A DNA stretch of 15,095 nt from Smittium mucronatum (Eukaryota > Kickxellomycota > Harpellomycetes > Harpellales > Legeriomycetaceae): positions 1 through 15,095 of the forward strand of contig LSSL01006770.1 of the NCBI GenBank assembly GCA_001953115.1. The letters are read 5' to 3'. Below, piece after piece: positions 10,815 through 15,095 of the stretch (positions are counted from its first letter, which is position 1; each line of letters begins with the position of its first letter). Position numbers and translations under genes: made by a program. The notes beneath the pieces are model-generated. The model had not been told where the DNA came from. It saw only the letters and a program-made list of their open reading frames with translations, and ran no database searches.

Positions 10815-11319
10815 TATAAACTAGGATATGTATTTATTAATATTGTTAAAATTAGATAATAAAATAAAATTTAAGCACTTTCTTCACTTAAAATCAAAGC
10901 CATTTCTGTTTTCTTATAAACCTGATTCCGTTATTTAAACTGAATTTTTACTTATAATACTTTCTTAAATTTTGTTTATTCGGAAAGTTTAAAATTCTGC
11001 TTAGTTTATTTTTCATGCCTTTTTGGCGATACACACTGATCCACATATCTTTGCTAGTATCCTTCATTATAATTTAATCGAATTTTAAAGCTCAAATTTC
11101 TTCTACTATTAATTAATGGGAAAATTTAATTATAATTCCGATTCTGTTATTTTGGTCCTTTTAATAATAGCCTATTTATTCGTGAAATTATGACTTGGTC
11201 AAAATATAAATTTAAAAGCTCATGGTTTTATCTGAAGGATTATTTGATGAAAAGATTTTTGGCCAAATTAATCTGAACAATTTGGGAAAATATTATTGTC
11301 ACGTCTATTTTTGCAATTA
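10815..11319 (-). repeat. Right arm of long inverted repeat
   Basis: This is the reverse-complement partner of 9135-9640 and is one base shorter. Differences from the left arm include two adjacent changes at 10996-10997 and a cluster at about 11217-11245. Between them, 10998-11216 matches the left arm exactly. A transcript crossing both arms would fold into a hairpin of about 500 bp. No gene lies in the arm. Confidence 0.95.
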
Positions 11320-11349
11320 CTTTATAAATCATGTCTATTTTTTCAATTA
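11299..11349 (-). repeat. 30-bp tandem duplication at the right end of the element
   Basis: A 21-bp word at 11299-11319 recurs at 11329-11349 with two differences. Both copies contain GTCTATTTTT followed by CAATTA, at a period of exactly 30 bases. The left end of the element has only one copy (9135-9155), yet that copy is preceded by the GGT that in the right arm lies outside the outer copy. This fits an ancestral end with two units, one of which the left end lost by recombination or slippage between them. Confidence 0.8.
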
Positions 11350-11356
11350 ACCCTAA

Positions 11357-13050
11357 GTAAAATCTTTAATTAAAAGAGAAAGTACTTATACCATATAAAA
11401 TACTTTCAATGATCTAAAATATTAGATCAATTGAAAAAAATAAAAACAGAAATCCTAACCAAACCCCACGCAAGTTCAATATTAAGCTATTTGAAAATGG
11501 AATTAATTTTTTATTTTCTTATATAAAAAAATCTAAATTTAATATTCCAATCAATTGTATAATTTTTTTAAAATAACTGAGCATCAATAAAATTTAAATA
11601 AAATTTATTTTTTCATTAAAAATTTTCCAATGCATTTATAATGATTATTCAAAAAAATTTTCAACATTTTTTTTCGAAAAATAATACAATAAACTAAAAT
11701 TAAAATAATTGAGAGAATTTTTGTTAACCAAATTAGCTTTTACACTCTCTTTACATGACTTTTTTTTCTGAATTTTTTTTTTTGAACTAGCAAAGATTAT
11801 TTTTTGGTAAATATCAACCATAAAATTGCATAAATCATCACAATATTCTATTGAATCTAATATTTTATAAAAAAAATCATTTGATTTATAAACTAAATAA
11901 ATAAAAGAATATTTTGTAAGTGGATATTTAGAATAAAGATTTTATTTTACTTTTTTATAAATATTTATCTAAATTGTTAACCCCTCCCCCCAAAAAAAAC
12001 ATTATTTAGCCCGGTATTAATAAAAACAAGAAATCTATTAATTTAAATATTAATTTCGCTTATTATTTAATTTTATCAAGGCCTAATCTAAGAATTTTAC
12101 AGTGAATAAAAATATATTATTTGAATTTTTATATTCGATAAATTCATTTATCAGAGATCTGGATATTCCATTATTTTATTCAATTTTAATTATATATGAG
12201 AAAAAGAGTTTCAAAATATTTTTTTTGCACTTTGATAATTTCATATCGAGTTATTATTTTTTTACTTATTAGGTATTAATACGATATAAAACTTCGCAGT
12301 ATATGTTGATGTAAAGATCAGATTTATTAAACTAATTATTAGATGAATGATAAAAGGGGTGATAAAATCTAAGTTTTAAATTATTAACTTCCCAAAAATG
12401 TGAATCTGACTTCCTTTTTATGTTTCAGAGGAGAATTTTTATTTTTAATATAAGAAAAATCAGGGTAAAAAATTTTATTTCAATTATAATATCATAACTT
12501 TCTAATAGCATCTCAACAACATTTGAGTTATTTTTTCACATCATATACGTAATAGTGAATGTTTAATTCTTTAATTAAGCCATTACAGTCGATAAAATGA
12601 TAAAATGCGCCATATTAATTTTTTATATTATCTTAATTTTTATATTATGATTTATTTAGTCGTAAATAGCTAAAAAAAATTTTAAAAGTAAAGAATAAAA
12701 TGAGCTTTTATTTATTACATATATAATGTAGAAATTTACTATATTTTTTCTTGAACATTAAAAATAAAATTTACCTCTTTTTATTTTATTATATTTTAAA
12801 GCCAAATAATATTATGAATATTTATTATTTCTAATCTAAAAAATACTAATGAGTTTTAAATTTAAAAAACATTTTTCTATATTTATCAAGTTTAGAGTTT
12901 TGAATTACAGGTTTAATTTTTACGATTTTTATTTACAATGAAATTATAAAAACTCATCATTTTAATTATAATAAAAAACAACTTATTAACTTTATAAAAT
13001 GATAAATTACATGATTTAGTTATCGATAAGATTTCTTAAACTTAAAATAG
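11357..13050. other. AT-rich non-coding DNA
   Basis: No gene is supported. A small stem-loop at 11406-11434 has the stem GATCTAA/TTAGATC with a four-base loop, extended by five outer pairs beyond a bulge. A cytosine-rich run lies at 11981-11991. A splice-acceptor-like TTTTTATGTTTCAG ends at about 12428, but no reading frame follows it. Confidence 0.65.
11981..12000. repeat. C-rich homopolymer tract next to an A run
   Basis: Four C, a T and six C are followed by eight A and a C. In DNA of about 20% GC an 11-base stretch with ten C is unusual. The minus strand reads as two G runs, which is not enough for a four-tract quadruplex. It may be a sequencing-error-prone site or a simple expansion. 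Confidence 0.6.
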
Positions 13051-13084
13051 CTCTTTCCCTCCCTCTTTCATTCTTTTTATCCAG
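13051..13084 (+). other. Polypyrimidine tract ending in CCAG, splice-acceptor-like
   Basis: Of the 32 bases from 13051 to 13082, nearly all are C or T (CTCTTTCCCTCCCTCTTTC and onward), followed by AG at 13083-13084. This has the shape of a eukaryotic 3' splice site. The following sequence does not hold a convincing exon: stop codons appear quickly in the frames I read. I record it as a possible acceptor only. Confidence 0.2.
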
Positions 13085-13254
13085 AAGAAATCTTGAAATA
13101 TGATCTGAACTATTATTATCCATTATAAATTTACATAAATAATTGAATTTTTGTTTTAGAAAAAAATTTACCTTTTAAATGAATTTTCATCACTTTAATT
13201 TAGCTTTGCTCTTCATATATATTCTTGAGGGATCCTATAAATCTGGGTAAAATT

Positions 13255-13276
13255 TATCGATTATTTATAATCGATA
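13255..13276. repeat. 22-bp near-perfect palindrome
   Basis: TATCGATTAT (13255-13264) and ATAATCGATA (13267-13276) are exact reverse complements separated by TT. Each half contains ATCGAT. It could be a binding site for a dimeric DNA-binding protein or a cruciform-prone point, but no gene lies beside it to give this meaning. Confidence 0.5.
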
Positions 13277-15095
13277 GTATAAATTATTAATATATTATGA
13301 AACTTAATTTTACAAAAGAAGAATAAAGTATTATATATTAATCTGAATGTAAAACTTTCTGGTTTTATTCGTTTTATACTTATACTAAGCTAATGCTTTG
13401 AAATTAAGGATTTTTATTAGGTTAGAGATATGATTTTATTTGTTAAAATTTTTGAATTTCATATCCATGAGCTCCTTTATTCATTTTTTCGTTTTGTAGA
13501 AAAATCAATTCTTTTATGTTTTAAAATCAAATATTTTGCTAAAATTTTTAGTACTGGGGATGGATATATCTTTCCCGAAAATACCTCTATGATTTATTTT
13601 TTTTTGGTTTACACTAATTCTATTTTATTTTTATTTTAATTTTCATCCCTTAATTCTTGAATAGATTTGTTTTATTTTTCCAAAATTATAACTATTCAAA
13701 CACCCTTTCGAAGAATATAAATCTTGTAGAATTTATTTTCATAAAATTTTTTATTATTATAAGAATTAGTAAAAAGAATTTAAGTAAACTATAAAAATAA
13801 TTAGACATTTCGATTTTTGAAAACCTTTTTTTTATTAAATTATTTATTCTAGAGAAATTATAATCTGCAATATTTTTGTATAAAATTTTAACCTAACTCA
13901 AATAATCCAATTTTATCGTTAATAATAAGATTAAATAGTCAGATCTAACATAATCTTCAGCTATACGAAAAAATAAAAATAAAAAATTTAAATTTGTCCG
14001 AATATACTATATCTACAACTGAAAATACAAAAAAGATGATTTTTTTGTGATTTATTTTCATAAAGAATATTTTTGCTTTATCTCAACCTATCAATATTTA
14101 TGAAGCAAATAGAAACTTTACTATCATGATTTTCTTTATTTACAGTTATTTTGTCTTTTTCCGAGTATTAAATTTCAAATTTTCTATAAATTTATTTTAT
14201 TTTTTCTTTCTTTCTTTATTGTTTCCTTTTTCTTTTTGACCAAATTAGGTTTATAATTGCAGAATTATTGCAAATTTAAGCCTTTTTAGCTCTTTTTTTT
14301 AATAATTCAAAAATTTTCATATAAATTTTTTTATAGCATTGAGATATTATTTCGTTTTTTTATTTTTTATTTTATTTTTTGACTGGACTATATAGTCTTA
14401 TATCAAATCCAAAGGAGATTTAATATATAAATACTTTATTTTGTCGTTCTTTAATAGTTTAAATATATTTTTTTTCACAAAAACAGGAAAAAATACAATA
14501 AACCTAGAAAATTCCACATATATTTTCAGATAATATTTTTTAGATGTCATTTATGTTAAATTTTAAGATATTTCTGTAAAATTTTATTTATAGTCTTTAT
14601 TAGACAGTTTTCTGATCTTATTCATTCATTCTCTGTTCCAAAAAGATGATTTTTATTAATTATTTCATTTTGAGACAAAGAAATATTATGAGTACCTTTT
14701 TTTATATATCACCATCTTGTAAATTTCAGCTAATTAGAATTATTCTAGTATTAATTAAAATAGAAAATCGAATGTTTTAATTATAGGATATTGATGGCTA
14801 TAATTTAACACTTACCCTAAAAAGTAAAAATGAGAATTTTATTTTGATAAAGTATTTATGAAACGGAAAAATAGTGTTTTCTATAAATATTATTATTTAT
14901 TTATTTATCATATATTTATTTAAGTTTAACCAAAAGGAAAAAAAATAACAGATTTTTATTTTCAAATAATTTTTAGATGATTTTTCCAAAATTTGTAGGT
15001 AAAAATGACAGGGAAAAAAGGGATTCTATACATTCTTTGCAGGATTTTTAGAATTTTGATATTAATCTATTTTTTCCAGATTTTTTCTACCGATT
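13277..15095. other. T-rich non-coding DNA
   Basis: No gene is supported. A 69-codon plus-strand frame at 13430-13639 is rich in F, I, L, S and K with no recognisable motif, as random AT-rich translation would be. The plus strand is clearly T-biased: I counted 69 T against 31 A in 14281-14400, and 57 T against 36 A in 13441-13560. A 12-bp palindrome, GACTATATAGTC, lies at 14386-14397. Confidence 0.6.
14202..14238 (+). repeat. Imperfect (TTTC)n pyrimidine tract
   Basis: Three TTTC units in a row (TTTCTTTCTTTC), then an ATTG interruption and further TTTCC and TTTTTC words. It is a short degenerate pyrimidine microsatellite within the T-rich part of the window. No functional role is evident. 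Confidence 0.7.

Larger units (their letters stand above)
9131..11353. mobile_element. Candidate non-autonomous foldback-type DNA transposon
   Basis: A 2223-bp unit bounded by outer ends AGGTTAATTG on the left and CAATTAACCC on the right, which are inverted copies differing only in the last base. TAA directly flanks both sides (9128-9130 and 11354-11356), as a 3-bp target-site duplication would, although TAA is common here. Inside are two arms of about 505 bp, 97% identical in inverted orientation, and a 1174-bp centre. No frame for a transposase is present, so movement would need an enzyme supplied by another copy. A 3-bp TAA/TWA target duplication is known for PIF/Harbinger elements, but arms this long are more like foldback or Mutator-like elements, so I do not assign a superfamily. 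A local inverted duplication that is not a transposon is the main alternative. Confidence 0.6.

Noticed and set aside
11350..11356. CCCTAA as telomeric repeat
   Set aside because: It is a single occurrence formed at the element end, with no tandem array.
11406..11434. Stem-loop followed by an A run, considered as a terminator
   Set aside because: There is no gene upstream on either strand, the stem is short and A/T-rich, and the setting appears eukaryotic.
11981..11991. C-rich tract considered as a G-quadruplex on the minus strand
   Set aside because: Only two G runs are present, and an intramolecular quadruplex needs four.
12415..12428. Pyrimidine-rich TTTCAG as a splice acceptor
   Set aside because: No exon-like frame follows and no matching donor could be supported. 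Such words are frequent in T-rich DNA.
13430..13639. 69-codon plus-strand open frame
   Set aside because: Hydrophobic F/I/L runs come from the T-rich strand. I see no convincing membrane protein pattern or homologue.
1..15095. tRNA genes
   Set aside because: I looked for T-loop and B-box-like words (GGTTC-A/G-AATCC type) with a fitting acceptor stem on both strands and found none.

Overview
The window looks like a gene-free stretch of a very AT-rich eukaryotic nuclear genome. By eye and by sampling a few lines, GC is only about 20%. The longest open frame is 85 codons, which is what chance gives here. I see no tRNA, rRNA, CRISPR array, plasmid or phage gene, or recognisable conserved protein domain. 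Fifteen kilobases without a gene argues against a bacterium, an organelle or a compact genome. The host cannot be fixed from sequence alone. The ends of the inverted repeat (GGTTAATTGCAAAAATAGAC) remind me of plant repeat termini, so an AT-rich plant is possible, but an AT-rich insect or another eukaryote fits as well. The sequence has many A-run/T-run junctions rather than an obvious excess of TA steps, so it does not look like fungal RIP-mutated DNA, although I did not calculate this.

The one clear large structure lies at about 9.13 to 11.35 kb. Two arms of about 505 bp (9135-9640 and 10815-11319) are reverse complements at roughly 97% identity, separated by 1174 bp of unrelated AT-rich DNA. 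The whole 2.2 kb unit has matching outer ends and is flanked by TAA on both sides. It is best read as a non-autonomous foldback-type DNA transposon, or less likely a local inverted duplication. The right end carries a 30-bp tandem duplication that the left end seems to have lost. The middle of the arms is perfectly identical over 219 bp.

A second region of interest is 6.54 to 7.41 kb. It begins with a purine-rich, less AT-rich segment, continues with a decayed 34-bp minisatellite (7048-7137), and ends in a sharp island of about 46% GC (7205-7325). The island lies inside small open frames on both strands. It could be an exon remnant, a transposon fragment or a transferred segment, and I could not assign it. 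A smaller GC-richer patch with a good hairpin sits near 3.0 kb.

The rest (1-2960, 3110-6540, 7410-8980, 11360-13040 and 13280-15095) is AT-rich DNA with short simple repeats and scattered small palindromes. Nothing in it supports a gene. No interaction between genes can be described because no gene could be established.
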